DNA of 46,620 nt, taken from positions 1-46,620 of the forward strand of contig DAHWUP010000006.1 in assembly GCA_027334565.1 (NCBI GenBank), in the 5' to 3' direction. The stretch comes from Candidatus Levyibacteriota bacterium. GTDB taxonomy: Bacteria > Patescibacteria > Microgenomatia > Levybacterales > UBA12049. Below the pieces are notes generated by a model, which did no database searches, was not told the origin of the DNA, and worked only from the letters and a program-made list of their open reading frames with translations. This document shows positions 15,410-24,441 of the stretch, in pieces (the first letter of the stretch is position 1; every line of letters starts with the position of its first letter). Made by a program: the position numbers and the translations under genes.

Positions 15410-16437
15410 ACAAGAAATCAAAAAATCCGGAGCTAGAAACAGAAACCCCCGAAGAGGAAGTATTATTCACCTCACTTAGAGTGACCGATTGGAATGAATT
15501 TTACGGTCAAAAAAATGTTAAAGAGTCTTTGAGGATTGCAATTGCCGCCGCCAAAAAAAGGAAAGAACCGATTGAACATATCCTGCTTTACGGACCACCG
15601 GGATTGGGCAAAACAACGCTTTCGCATCTTGTAGCTAAAGAAATGGGGGTTAATATCCGGGTAACCTCCGGGCCGGCAATCGAGAGGGCCGGAGATTTGG
15701 CGTCAATCCTTACTAACCTTGAAAAAGGTGACATTTTGTTTATCGACGAAATCCACCGTCTTAATAAAGTCGTCGAAGAGACTTTGTATCCTGCTATGGA
15801 AGATTTCGCTTTGGATATCGTTATCGGTAAGGGCCCAAGTGCCAGAACCGTTCGATTAGACCTGTCACCGTTTACGATTATCGGCGCAACCACTAGAATC
15901 GGATTATTGTCTGCGCCGCTTCGGGATAGATTCGGGGTTGTCCACAGATTATCTTTCTACGAACCGAAAGTGCTCGAGGAAATTTTGGAAAAGGCGGCAA
16001 TTAAACTAAAAGTCGGAGTTGATAAACCTTCAATTATAGAAATAGCCAAAAGAGCCAGGGGTACACCCAGAGTGGCACTAAAACTTTTAAAACGGACCAG
16101 AGATTTTGTTCAGGTTAAGGCAGACGGGAAGTTAAATAAAGAAGTCACCAAGCAGGCACTCAATTTGCTTGAGGTCGATGAGGTAGGGCTTGATTCGTCA
16201 GACATAAGATACCTTCGTGCAATTATTGAAAAGTATAACGGAGGACCGGTAGGCATAGAAACAATCGCTTCGACCATCGCCGAGGACATCGGTACAATCG
16301 AAGAAGTTATCGAGCCTTATTTGATGCAAATAGGTTTCATTAAAAAAACTACCAGGGGAAGGATGGTTACAACGTTTGCATATCTACATCTTGGGATAGA
16401 ACTCCCAAAATCTTCCTCACAAACAAAGCTTATTTAG
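15406..16437 (+). CDS. ruvB: Holliday junction branch migration ATPase RuvB
   Basis: The AAA+ motor of branch migration. The 343-residue protein has Walker A GPPGLGKTTL, Walker B DILFIDEIHRL, sensor 1 in IIGATTRIGLL with the arginine-finger segment APLRDRFG, and a C-terminal winged helix with GGPVGIETIASTIAED. The length is typical. It overlaps ruvA by four bases. Confidence 0.96.
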   Translation: MNKKSKNPELETETPEEEVLFTSLRVTDWNEFYGQKNVKESLRIAIAAAKKRKEPIEHILLYGPPGLGKTTLSHLVAKEMGVNIRVTSGPAIERAGDLASILTNLEKGDILFIDEIHRLNKVVEETLYPAMEDFALDIVIGKGPSARTVRLDLSPFTIIGATTRIGLLSAPLRDRFGVVHRLSFYEPKVLEEILEKAAIKLKVGVDKPSIIEIAKRARGTPRVALKLLKRTRDFVQVKADGKLNKEVTKQALNLLEVDEVGLDSSDIRYLRAIIEKYNGGPVGIETIASTIAEDIGTIEEVIEPYLMQIGFIKKTTRGRMVTTFAYLHLGIELPKSSSQTKLI

Positions 16438-16439
16438 AT

Positions 16440-16468
16440 TTGACACAAAACAATTTTAATGGTAAGCT
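16440..16468 (+). promoter_or_regulatory. Promoter of the small membrane protein at 16477
   Basis: TTGACA (16440-16445), a 17-base spacer, then TAAGCT (16463-16468) preceded by TGG. The hexamer ends eight bases before ATG 16477. The upstream in-frame ATG at 16459 lies inside this promoter, which favours the later start. Confidence 0.5.
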
Positions 16469-16476
16469 CTTCGCTT

Positions 16477-16857
16477 ATGGAAAGAAAATTAAATAGGTCA
16501 AGCTGGGCATATTTGGAAAAAAACGGAAATGTGACCTTGTTGCATGTAAAAAAAGGCGTTATAAGGGAAGAAGCATTACAAACAGGGCCTGTTGCAGCAG
16601 AGGAGGCTTTAAGGGCTCAAGAAAATGACGCGGACTTAAAACATTTAACCTTAAACCATGCAGTGGTGCCAACTTTACTATTGACGGCAGTGGGTGTTGC
16701 CGCGGGACATGTAGAAGGTTCAGGCAGAAATAAATTGGTCCGCGGAGCGGTAGGTTTGGCCGCAACCGGAGTTATATTTGCAGGAAGTAGATATTTTAAA
16801 GATAAAGTGGGCCAGATTGTTAATAAAAGAATGGCAATAGAAGAATTAACTACCTAA
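16477..16857 (+). CDS. Small membrane protein with two hydrophobic segments, unknown function
   Basis: A 126-residue protein starting MERKLNRSSWAYLEKNG. A soluble N-terminal region of about 60 residues is followed by two hydrophobic Ala/Gly/Val-rich segments (about 66-82 and 93-108) that may form a hairpin. No family is recognised. The start was moved from ATG 16459 to ATG 16477 because a good promoter covers the former. The 3' end overlaps the convergent MBL-fold gene by eight bases. Confidence 0.5.
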   Translation: MERKLNRSSWAYLEKNGNVTLLHVKKGVIREEALQTGPVAAEEALRAQENDADLKHLTLNHAVVPTLLLTAVGVAAGHVEGSGRNKLVRGAVGLAATGVIFAGSRYFKDKVGQIVNKRMAIEELTT

Positions 16858-17509
16858 GCTCTTCCATAATTACAACCTTTGAATTCGTAACGAGTTTTTT
16901 AAAGTTTTCTTCAACCTCCGGATACCTATCTCCGACATTCCTTCTGTAGTGCATTGGTACAGTTATTTTTGCACATATTTCGTTTGCAGCTCGAGCCGCT
17001 TCCGTCTCGTCCATGGTGTAATGGCCACCGATAGGAAGCATTGCGATATCCAGGTTTAAGCGTTTAAGACTTTTCATCTCATCGATAAAATCCGTATCGC
17101 CGGCATGATAAACCGTTTTACCATTCAGGTCGAAAATATACCCGACCCAATTATTTGTTTTGGGATGAAACGCGAGCCTTTCGGGACGGTTGTTGTAAGC
17201 AGGAACGGTGGAAAACCTAAAACCTTTAACTTCGTAACTTTTATCCGGTTCAGCGTTTACCCTCCTTCCTTCTTCAATGTCAATACCAGCCAGGATATCG
17301 GGTGGGGCTATAACGATGGTATCTTGTTTGATTAGTTCTTCGATATCTTGGGGAGAAAAATGGTCGGGATGCGCATGGGTAATAAAAATCAAATCCGCCT
17401 TATCCTTAGCCCTGTTTCGCAGTTGAAACGGGTCGATAAAATATATGCCGTTGCCGTTTTTATCGACAAAATAAAAACTTGCATGACCAAACCACTTAAT
17501 ATTTTCCAT
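16850..17509 (-). CDS. MBL-fold metal-dependent hydrolase, UlaG-like
   Basis: A 219-residue metallo-beta-lactamase-fold protein of the UlaG/YcfI-like group. Visible are the motif HAHPDHFSP (His-x-His-x-Asp-His metal ligands), the Asp in HAGDTDF, PIGGHYTMD and a late MHYRR His. Such proteins are often Zn or Mn hydrolases acting on phosphoesters or lactones; the substrate cannot be read from sequence. The start at ATG 17509 was chosen over ATG 17515: a perfect extended -10 ends exactly six bases before 17509, and the 17515 ATG lies in the promoter's discriminator. Confidence 0.8.
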   Translation of the reverse strand: MENIKWFGHASFYFVDKNGNGIYFIDPFQLRNRAKDKADLIFITHAHPDHFSPQDIEELIKQDTIVIAPPDILAGIDIEEGRRVNAEPDKSYEVKGFRFSTVPAYNNRPERLAFHPKTNNWVGYIFDLNGKTVYHAGDTDFIDEMKSLKRLNLDIAMLPIGGHYTMDETEAARAANEICAKITVPMHYRRNVGDRYPEVEENFKKLVTNSKVVIMEELR

Positions 17510-17515
17510 AGACAT

Positions 17516-17524
17516 ATTATATCA
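17516..17524 (-). promoter_or_regulatory. Extended -10 promoter of the MBL-fold gene (leaderless geometry)
   Basis: On the minus strand TGATATAAT is followed by six bases and ATG (17507-17509). This is a perfect extended -10 with the expected transcription start on the start codon. Confidence 0.65.
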
Positions 17525-17563
17525 ATAACGTAAAGTGGGTCTGTAATCAGGTTAACAAAACCT

Positions 17564-17830
17564 CTAGGAACCAGGAGTTTTATCGATTTGAAAAATACCA
17601 TGATCGGTTACCAAATAAACACCCGGTTTTAGAAAAGGACGTCTTTCTTCGTGGAGAATCCGTTTGATTTCATCGGGCGCTGCTTCGCTTGTATATCCCC
17701 CGAATTGATTTGGTTGGGGCGTCGGAACAACATGCGATTTGGGGGCATATTTGGAGCCCGGAACTTGCCAGCCAAAAATTCTCTCTCGATGATCCAAACT
17801 ATCGTCCGATTCTCTGTCTCTCTCCGACAT
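17564..17830 (-). CDS. Small hypothetical protein, 88 residues
   Basis: A hydrophilic protein with many charged residues at the N-terminus, a Pro/Gln linker (VVPTPQPNQFGGY) and a C-terminal segment that looks folded (LKPGVYLVTDHGIFQID). No family is recognised. It lies just downstream of the comM remnant on the same strand. A possible -10 (TACACT) lies eight bases before the ATG. Overlapping frames on the other strand look like shadows. It could also be a remnant. Confidence 0.4.
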   Translation of the reverse strand: MSERDRESDDSLDHRERIFGWQVPGSKYAPKSHVVPTPQPNQFGGYTSEAAPDEIKRILHEERRPFLKPGVYLVTDHGIFQIDKTPGS

Positions 17831-17864
17831 TCAACCACAGTGTAAAAATTTTTTATAGTAAATG

Positions 17865-18746
17865 TCAATAGGTAATATCGGTTTCGTGACGATACTGGAG
17901 GCTTTTGGCGATATGATTAGGTTTTATTTCTTGCGGCCCTTCCAAGTCGGCGATGATTCGGGATAATTTGATAACTCTAGTAAGATCTGGCGGAAAGCCG
18001 CATTCTTAACACCGCTGATTTTAAAAGAGTAAGACAGTCATCTGATAATTGGCAAAAGGTTTTAATATCCCTGTTGGTCATTTCGGTATTTGACTTAATC
18101 TCGGATTGCTTATATCTTTTGATTTGTATGCTTCGCGCCAGCTCCGTTCTTTTTCCAATTACTTGCAGACTTTCATTCCGATTGTTATCTCCTGCGGTAA
18201 GTTTTTCTACTTTAACAGCAGTAACGTCAAGATGTATATCGATCCTATCAAGCATCGGCCCGGAAACTCTTTTTTGATATCTAAGAATTTGAGCGGCGTT
18301 GCAACGGCATTCGTGTGTCGTATCGCCGAGATATCCGCAGGGACAGGGATTTCGAGCCGTAAATAAAATAAATTTTGAGGGAAAAATCAATTTTCCGTTG
18401 GCACGGGAAATTACCACAAACCCGTCTTTCATCGGTTGTCTTAAGGCTTCTGGGACATGTCTTGGGAATTCCGGGAATTCAACCAAAAATAAAACTCCGC
18501 GATGCGCTAATTAGACCTCTCCGGGCTTAGGGTTTGCGCCTTTGCCGATAAGACCGATATGTGAAGCATCATGATGCGGACTTCTAAACAACCTTTTGGT
18601 AAATACGGGTTTATTATCCAAAAGACCCGAGATGCTGTATATCCTGTTTACTTCGAAGGCTTCGTCCAAAGTTAGTTTTGGTACGATGGTTGGGAAGGTT
18701 CTAACCAGAAGTGTCTCATCGTCCACAGGTGATCCTTACATTTTTA
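17865..18746 (-). pseudogene. comM: Decayed comM/yifB (Mg-chelatase-like AAA+ helicase) gene
   Basis: ComM is a hexameric helicase that extends recombination during natural transformation. Only the C-terminal half of its gene remains. At the 5' edge the Walker A region reads GSPVDDETLL where GPPGSGKTLL is expected, so Lys is lost, and everything upstream is missing at the purB 3' end. Segments RSPHHDASHIGLIGKGA, NPCPCGYLGD and SGPMLDRIDIHL are clear ComM matches. An in-frame TAA at about 18509-18511 replaces the Ser codon of GEVSLAH. A frameshift near 17978, after RLSARSY, moves the conserved tail (RVIKLSRIIADLEG, then HIAKSLQYR) into another frame, ending at 17865. Three independent lesions rule out a functional protein. 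Confidence 0.9.
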
Positions 18747-20108
18747 GCTTTTGCCAACTAGTTTCGGAGCAATCCCGACATACCGTTGTGGAGAGAGTTC
18801 AAGTAAGTTTTGTTTGTCGGTTTCGGGTATTTTTAGAGAATTAACGAGCTCCTTCCAATCTTTCTTATCGAATTTTTGGCCTTTGGAAATTAAAGCGACA
18901 ACTTCATAAGCATTATGAAAATTTTTACTCCTTAAAATTGTTTGTAATGCTTCCGATAAGATTGCCCAGTTCTCATATAACTTTTCATCAGTTTTTTGTG
19001 TATCTATGTCGATTTTTCTTATTCCCGATAAAACATTTTTATAAGACAGGAGACAATATGCCAAAGCCGTCCCCAGGTTTCTAATAATCGTACTGTTTGA
19101 AAGGTCTCGCTGTAGTCTCGAGACATATAGTTTGTCAATCATCGCCTGTGTCAATCCGTTAGCAATACACAAATTTCCTTCGGAATTTTCAAAATCTATC
19201 GGATTTAATTTTTGCGGCATTGTAGAGGAACCAACTTCCTTATCAGAGACTTTATATTTTAGCCAACCGTCGCTGATATATCTCCAAACATCTTGGTTAA
19301 AATCCAACAAAATCCCGTTTATCCTTTGCAAGATTTGAAACAAAGCAATTACGTCCTCATACGGATTTATTTGGGTGGTGATCAGGTTAGGAGTTAAGCC
19401 GAATGACGACACGAATTCTTTTGAAAACTTTATCCAATCCACTCCGGGATAAACGAAATGAACAGCATTAAAATTACCCACCGCACCGTTTAACTTTCCG
19501 GTTAATTTTTGTTTTGTTAAGTTTTTAAGCTCTTTCTTCAGCCTTGACGCAAATACCGCGAATTCCTTGCCAAAGGTTGTAGGTACCGCCGGCTGACCGT
19601 GAGTTCGCCCGAGGATCACGGTCCGTTTGTGTTTTTTAGAGAATTCATCAAGTTCATCTATGATAGCTTTAAGTATAGGAACCATAACTTCAGAAACAGA
19701 TTTTTTCAGCATCAACCTGTAAGCGATGTTATTAACGTCATCCGAGGTAAGACCGAAATGGTAAAATTCTAAAATGTCTTTTAGCGAGGTTTTTGATAGT
19801 TTTTTTCTGGTAAAAATTTCAAGAGATCTAACGTCGTTAACGATGTCTTCTTCGATTTTTTTCACTTTGATTGCGTTGGAAAGGCTAAAATCGGATGCAA
19901 GATCGAGCAGATACCCCTGTTCCACATTCGTTAAGGGCCTGGTAATCTTAGATTTGGAAAGAGCAGCAAGATAACTGATTTCGATCTTAAGCCTCAACTT
20001 AATTAAGGCAAATTCCGAGACGAATTCCGAAAGTTCCAGGACCTTCTGCTTGTACCTTCCGTCAATGGTGGTAATAGAGGTTAATTCTTCCCCGATATTG
20101 TGTTTCAT
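18744..20108 (-). CDS. purB: Adenylosuccinate lyase
   Basis: Cleaves adenylosuccinate to AMP and fumarate, and SAICAR in de novo purine synthesis. The 454-residue protein of the fumarase/aspartase superfamily has the conserved regions GLTSDDVNNIA, ILGRTHGQPAVPTTFGKEFA, and the mobile signature loop GSSTMPQKLNPIDFENSEGN with the catalytic Ser. It starts one base after the purA stop, forming a purA-purB operon that makes AMP from IMP. Without other pur genes in view this looks like a salvage pathway. Its 3' end abuts the decayed comM. Confidence 0.95.
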   Translation of the reverse strand: MKHNIGEELTSITTIDGRYKQKVLELSEFVSEFALIKLRLKIEISYLAALSKSKITRPLTNVEQGYLLDLASDFSLSNAIKVKKIEEDIVNDVRSLEIFTRKKLSKTSLKDILEFYHFGLTSDDVNNIAYRLMLKKSVSEVMVPILKAIIDELDEFSKKHKRTVILGRTHGQPAVPTTFGKEFAVFASRLKKELKNLTKQKLTGKLNGAVGNFNAVHFVYPGVDWIKFSKEFVSSFGLTPNLITTQINPYEDVIALFQILQRINGILLDFNQDVWRYISDGWLKYKVSDKEVGSSTMPQKLNPIDFENSEGNLCIANGLTQAMIDKLYVSRLQRDLSNSTIIRNLGTALAYCLLSYKNVLSGIRKIDIDTQKTDEKLYENWAILSEALQTILRSKNFHNAYEVVALISKGQKFDKKDWKELVNSLKIPETDKQNLLELSPQRYVGIAPKLVGKS

Positions 20109-20109
20109 T

Positions 20110-21381
20110 TTAGACCTTGATGATTTCTTTTCTGTCTTCTCCGGTTGAAATAAAGCTTATTTTGACTCCGATCTGTTTTTCAATCTCGGAGATATATTTC
20201 TTGGCGTTAAGCGGCAAATCGTTTAGCCGGGTTATGCCCCGGGTTGAAGTTCTCCAACCGCTTAATCTTTTATAGACAGGTTTGACCTTGCTCAGGAAAT
20301 TAACGTCACCGTCTTCGTAGTGAACTTTTCGTCCCCCCAATTTATAGCCGGTACAGATTTTGATTTCCTTAAACTCGTCCAGTACGTCCAGTTTTGTCAA
20401 AGCGATATCGGTGAGTCCGTTTATCTTCGCGGTAAACCGTATAAGTTCGGTGTCAAACCAGCCGGGCCTTCTCCTTCGACCGGTTGTAGTGCCGTATTCG
20501 TTACCTTTTTCAACCAGTATTTCACCGTTGTTGTCAAAAAGTTCTGTTGGAAACGGTCCTTGTCCAACCCTGGTTGTATAAGCTTTGGCAATGCCTATAA
20601 CCCTTTTGATTTTTTGCGGAGGAATGCCCGAGCCGGCGGTTATTGCACTGGCTAAAACGTTTGAAGCGGTCACAAAGGGATAAGTTCCCCAATCGTTATC
20701 CAAAAACATTCCATGTGCTCCTTCCGCCAAAATTCTTGATCCATTGGAAGAGGCGTCCAAAAGTAGGGGAAGCACCTCTTTGACAAACGGCCTGATCTTA
20801 TTAAAGCACCTATATAATTCTTTTTCGACCAATTCCGCTTTTAGCGGTTTTTCTCCGAGCGCAATCAAAATTTTATTTTTGATCAGCAGTTGACCCGCTA
20901 ATTTGCTTTTAAAAGTTGCCTTGTCCAAAAAATCGGCCAGCCTTATCCCATTGTAACTGACTTTATCGGCGTAAGTTGGGCCGATGCCTTTGCCGGTAGT
21001 ACCCGTTTTTCCTTTTCCCTTTGCTTGCTCGTAAAGCCTATCTAACAGCTTGTGGTAAGGCATGATCACATGACACCTTGGTGAAATATATAATCTTCCG
21101 TTTAACTTTACGCCTGCTTTCTCAAGCATTTTTATCTCGTTTTCTAAAACTTCCAGATCCAGGATAACGCCATTTCCGATGATCGCTTTTGCCTTTTGGT
21201 TGAAAACACCGGAAGGGATAAGATGCATGGGGAATTTACCGAATTTATTTACAACGGTATGACCGGCGTTGTTTCCTCCATGGAATCTTACAATCAGGTC
21301 GGAAGAATCTGCAAGGCAGTCTATAATTTTACCCTTTCCCTCGTCGCCCCACTGGGCTCCGATTACAATAGTTACCGCCAT
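20110..21381 (-). CDS. purA: Adenylosuccinate synthetase
   Basis: Joins IMP and aspartate using GTP to form adenylosuccinate. The 423-residue protein starts MAVTIVIGAQWGDEGKGK with the glycine-rich P-loop-like motif and catalytic Asp, then has NNAGHTVV, GTTGKGIGPTYADK and a C-terminal base-recognition loop. The ATG at 21381 is preferred to the in-frame TTG at 21387, which adds two residues outside the family pattern. It is followed after one base by purB and is divergent from dnaG. Confidence 0.95.
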   Translation of the reverse strand: MAVTIVIGAQWGDEGKGKIIDCLADSSDLIVRFHGGNNAGHTVVNKFGKFPMHLIPSGVFNQKAKAIIGNGVILDLEVLENEIKMLEKAGVKLNGRLYISPRCHVIMPYHKLLDRLYEQAKGKGKTGTTGKGIGPTYADKVSYNGIRLADFLDKATFKSKLAGQLLIKNKILIALGEKPLKAELVEKELYRCFNKIRPFVKEVLPLLLDASSNGSRILAEGAHGMFLDNDWGTYPFVTASNVLASAITAGSGIPPQKIKRVIGIAKAYTTRVGQGPFPTELFDNNGEILVEKGNEYGTTTGRRRRPGWFDTELIRFTAKINGLTDIALTKLDVLDEFKEIKICTGYKLGGRKVHYEDGDVNFLSKVKPVYKRLSGWRTSTRGITRLNDLPLNAKKYISEIEKQIGVKISFISTGEDRKEIIKV

Positions 21382-21391
21382 AAACAACGGT

Positions 21392-21420
21392 ATTTAAACA
21401 AAAAAATCGTTTAAAAGCAA
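21392..21420 (-). promoter_or_regulatory. purA-purB promoter
   Basis: On the minus strand TTGCTT (21415-21420), a 17-base spacer, and TTAAAT (21392-21397) preceded by TGT. It ends ten bases before the purA ATG and lies back-to-back with the dnaG promoter, whose -10 is only about 15 bases away. Confidence 0.55.
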
Positions 21421-21431
21421 GTTGTAAAAAG

Positions 21432-21440
21432 TGATACAAT
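21432..21440 (+). promoter_or_regulatory. Extended -10 promoter of dnaG
   Basis: TGATACAAT ends nine bases before the dnaG ATG at 21450, giving a leader of about three bases. It closely neighbours the divergent purA promoter, so the two may compete for polymerase. Confidence 0.6.
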
Positions 21441-21449
21441 ACCCTCGTT

Positions 21450-23129
21450 ATGGATGAGACACAGGAAATACGGGAAAAACTGGATCTGGTAAATTTTATT
21501 TCGGAGTATCTTCCGCTTAAAAAGGCGGGTCGTAATTTTAAGTCGAACTGCCCGTTCCATAACGAAAACACACCGTCGTTCGTTGTATCTCCGGAAAGAC
21601 AGATTTGGCATTGTTTCGGTTGCGGGAAAGGCGGAGATATATTCACGTTTTTGATGGAGTATGAAAGCATGGAATTCCCCGAGGCCTTAAGGGTCCTCGC
21701 GAAAAAAGCCGGAGTTACCCTAAGGGAATCGAGTTTTAAGCAGGGGCAATATTCGGAAAAAGAAAAGATATATTCGATTAACAGTCTGGCTTTAAAATTT
21801 TTTCATTATCTTTTAACCGAACATAAAGCCGGCCTATTTGCGCTTAAATATCTGACCGAGCAAAGAAAGGTCACCAAAGCTTCAATTAATACTTTTGAGA
21901 TAGGCTTTTCGCCAAATACCGGCACAGCTCTTTCCGACTTTTTAATTAAAAAAAAAGATTATACGAAACAAGATCTTATATTGGCAGGTATAGCCACGGA
22001 AAGGGGCGGACATGTATATGACTTTTTCAAAAACAGGCTGATGTTTCCCCTTTTTGATCACCGTGGGAACGTAACAGGATTTTCAGGACGAAGCCTGACC
22101 GACGATGACACACCAAAATATATCAATACCAAAGAAACTCCGGTGTATCATAAAGGAAGTATGTTTTTCGGGCTAAACAGTGCCAAAGACGAGATTAAAC
22201 AAAAACAGGATGTGATTATCGTTGAAGGAGAATTCGACGCGATCTCGCTTTTTCAAGAAAACATCAAAAACGTGGTGGCGATCAAGGGTACGGCGCTGAC
22301 CGAAAGTCAGGTTTCACTTCTAGCGAGGTTTACTTCCAAAGTGACCTTATGCCTGGATCAAGACACGGCGGGTTTTGAGGCAACAAGGAGAAGTCTCGAG
22401 ATTTTGGAAAAAAAGGGATTGACGTCGGACATTATTGTTTTAAATGAGGCCAAAGATCCGGATGAGGCAATCAAGGCAAATCCACAACAGTTTAAAAAAT
22501 CGGTTAAGGAAAAACACGGAGTATATGATTTTATGATTCAAAGGTTCGTCTCCTCAAATGACATTGACAGCGCACAGGGTAAAAAAGCAATTACCGACAA
22601 TCTGCTACCGCTATTTGCTAATATCCAAAACGAAATAATCAAGGAACATTATTTAAAACAATTGAGCAAAGTTTTGGACGTGACCTTTGACAGTTTAGCC
22701 AAGGAACTTGAAAAGCACCAAAATAAAGTTCAGGAAGAGAAAATAGTGGTTCCCCTTAAAAATAAAAGGGGTGAACGGGAAGTGATCGAAGAATTTACTC
22801 TGGCGTTGATTTTGCAAAGCAAGAATCCCAAGGAGATCATCGACGGATACAAAATTTTCTTTAAAAGTTATGTTTTTGAAACCGGTTCTTTGGGAAAATT
22901 ATTCAGAATGCTCATCGAATTTATTGAAACACAAACAAAATTTGACAGCAAGTTGTTTTCCAAGATCTTGCCAATCGAATTGATGCCTGCCTTTGACACT
23001 TGCAGTCTATATCCTTTATCCAAGTACGGTTTGGACGAGACAAACGAAGTGAAATATCGCCAGGAAATTACTAAAAAAATCGCCAGGCTTTCAGAGTATC
23101 ACCAAAAAGACCAGGCTAAAAAACAATAA
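21450..23129 (+). CDS. dnaG: DNA primase
   Basis: Makes RNA primers for replication. The 559-residue protein has an N-terminal CHC2 zinc ribbon (Cys34, His37, Cys55, Cys58 in CPFH and HCFGC), the RNA polymerase core domain around GFSGRSL and KYINTKETPVYHKG, and a Toprim domain with VEGEFDAISL and LCLDQDTAG. The usual DGD appears as DQD, a variation also seen elsewhere. The C-terminal part, which would contact DnaB, is divergent. It is followed by rpoD after a 49-base gap with its own promoter, a vestige of the dnaG-rpoD macromolecular synthesis operon. Confidence 0.95.
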   Translation: MDETQEIREKLDLVNFISEYLPLKKAGRNFKSNCPFHNENTPSFVVSPERQIWHCFGCGKGGDIFTFLMEYESMEFPEALRVLAKKAGVTLRESSFKQGQYSEKEKIYSINSLALKFFHYLLTEHKAGLFALKYLTEQRKVTKASINTFEIGFSPNTGTALSDFLIKKKDYTKQDLILAGIATERGGHVYDFFKNRLMFPLFDHRGNVTGFSGRSLTDDDTPKYINTKETPVYHKGSMFFGLNSAKDEIKQKQDVIIVEGEFDAISLFQENIKNVVAIKGTALTESQVSLLARFTSKVTLCLDQDTAGFEATRRSLEILEKKGLTSDIIVLNEAKDPDEAIKANPQQFKKSVKEKHGVYDFMIQRFVSSNDIDSAQGKKAITDNLLPLFANIQNEIIKEHYLKQLSKVLDVTFDSLAKELEKHQNKVQEEKIVVPLKNKRGEREVIEEFTLALILQSKNPKEIIDGYKIFFKSYVFETGSLGKLFRMLIEFIETQTKFDSKLFSKILPIELMPAFDTCSLYPLSKYGLDETNEVKYRQEITKKIARLSEYHQKDQAKKQ

Positions 23130-23163
23130 ACAAGAGCGTAAGGTTTTATTTGATGGTAAATTC

Positions 23164-23172
23164 TGCTAAAAT
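23164..23172 (+). promoter_or_regulatory. Extended -10 promoter of rpoD (leaderless geometry)
   Basis: TGCTAAAAT ends exactly six bases before the GTG start at 23179, so the mRNA should begin at the start codon. Confidence 0.6.
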
Positions 23173-23178
23173 TGTAGT

Positions 23179-24255
23179 GTGAAACAGCCCAACATTTTAA
23201 TCGAAATTGTTTCCGGTGCCAAAAAAAGAGGATACATCACCCAAGAGGAAATCCTTTCGATTTTTCCCCATCCCGAGGAACATATCAAAGAACTGGACCA
23301 GCTTTATGACAAGTTGATGCGTTCGGAAATCGATGTGTTCGAGTCGGTAGCGGCGGAGTCTGATGAAGAAAAACCGATTGAGGATTTGGAAAAAGAACTC
23401 GAAGCGCTGACGGTGTTAACCGAAGGGACGGTTTCCGATCCGGTGAGGATGTATTTGAAAGAAATCGGAAGGATCCCGCTTTTGACTTTTGACCAGGAAA
23501 TAAATCTTGCCAAAAAGGTCGAAAAAGGGGATAAGGCCTCAAAGCAAAAACTTATAAATTCTAATTTAAGACTGGTGGTCTCTATTGCCAAAAAATACGT
23601 CGGCAGGGGATTAACGCTTTTAGACCTGATCCAGGAAGGAAACCAGGGATTGATCAGGGCGGTTGAGAAGTATGACTGGAGAAGGGGCTATAAATTTTCA
23701 ACTTATGCCACATGGTGGATCAGGCAGTCCATCACCCGTGCCATCGCCGACCAAGCCAGAACCATCAGAATCCCGGTGCACATGGTCGAGAACATTAACC
23801 GTTTTTTGCGCGCTTCGAGAAAACTGATGCAGGAATTAGGCAGAGAACCCACCCCCGAAGAGGTTGCCAAAGCCTTAGGGATTGAGCCGGATAAAGCCTT
23901 GGAAATCATTAAGATCTCCCAGGAACCGGCCAGCCTTGAATCTCCCGTAGGGGATGAAGAAGATTCGCGTCTGGGTGATTTTATCCACGATACTTCCGCA
24001 CCGACTTTATTTGATACAGCGTCCAGGGAACTTTTAAAAGAGCAAATCGATCAAGTTTTATCAACCCTCTCCGATAGGGAAAAAAGGGTCTTGGAAGAAC
24101 GATTCGGACTTAAGGACGGAAGACCAAAGACCTTGGAAGAGGTTGGGAAAATGTTTGCCGTCACCAGGGAGCGCATCAGGCAAATCGAAGCAAAGGCTTT
24201 AAGAAAACTTCGCCATCCTTCTCGGGGCAATAAGCTTAAAGATTATTTGGGTTAA
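23179..24255 (+). CDS. rpoD: Primary RNA polymerase sigma factor (sigma-70)
   Basis: The 358-residue housekeeping sigma factor. A short region 1.1-like N-terminus (about 1-85) is followed by region 1.2 (DPVRMYLKEIGRIPLL), region 2 with LIQEGNQGLIRAVEKYDW and the -10-recognition segment FSTYATWWIRQSITRAI, region 3 (RIPVHMVENINR), and region 4 with the -35-recognition helix (TLEEVGKMFAVTRERIRQIE). Start is GTG 23179: the extended -10 six bases upstream supports it. The intact region 2.4/3.0 fits the many extended -10 promoters seen in this window. Confidence 0.96.
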   Translation: MKQPNILIEIVSGAKKRGYITQEEILSIFPHPEEHIKELDQLYDKLMRSEIDVFESVAAESDEEKPIEDLEKELEALTVLTEGTVSDPVRMYLKEIGRIPLLTFDQEINLAKKVEKGDKASKQKLINSNLRLVVSIAKKYVGRGLTLLDLIQEGNQGLIRAVEKYDWRRGYKFSTYATWWIRQSITRAIADQARTIRIPVHMVENINRFLRASRKLMQELGREPTPEEVAKALGIEPDKALEIIKISQEPASLESPVGDEEDSRLGDFIHDTSAPTLFDTASRELLKEQIDQVLSTLSDREKRVLEERFGLKDGRPKTLEEVGKMFAVTRERIRQIEAKALRKLRHPSRGNKLKDYLG

Positions 24256-24441
24256 GTTTTGGGACGTCAATTTCATACTCCGGTTTTACAAAATTATTAG
24301 AATACAAACAAAAAATTAATTTCACGAAGATAAAACTTAAAACGATTCAAGAACACAAAAGCAATACAAAACCCACGATATAACTTTAATCGGAGAGGTG
24401 TTTACTATTCCCTAATATGAGTAGTACTTGTGAGGATATTG

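Noticed and set aside
17629..17871. Several overlapping short frames on both strands around 17.6-17.9 kb
   Set aside because: They are shadows of the 88-residue gene and of the comM remnant.
18074..18514. Plus-strand frames across the comM remnant
   Set aside because: The minus strand shows clear ComM motifs; the plus frames are antisense shadows.
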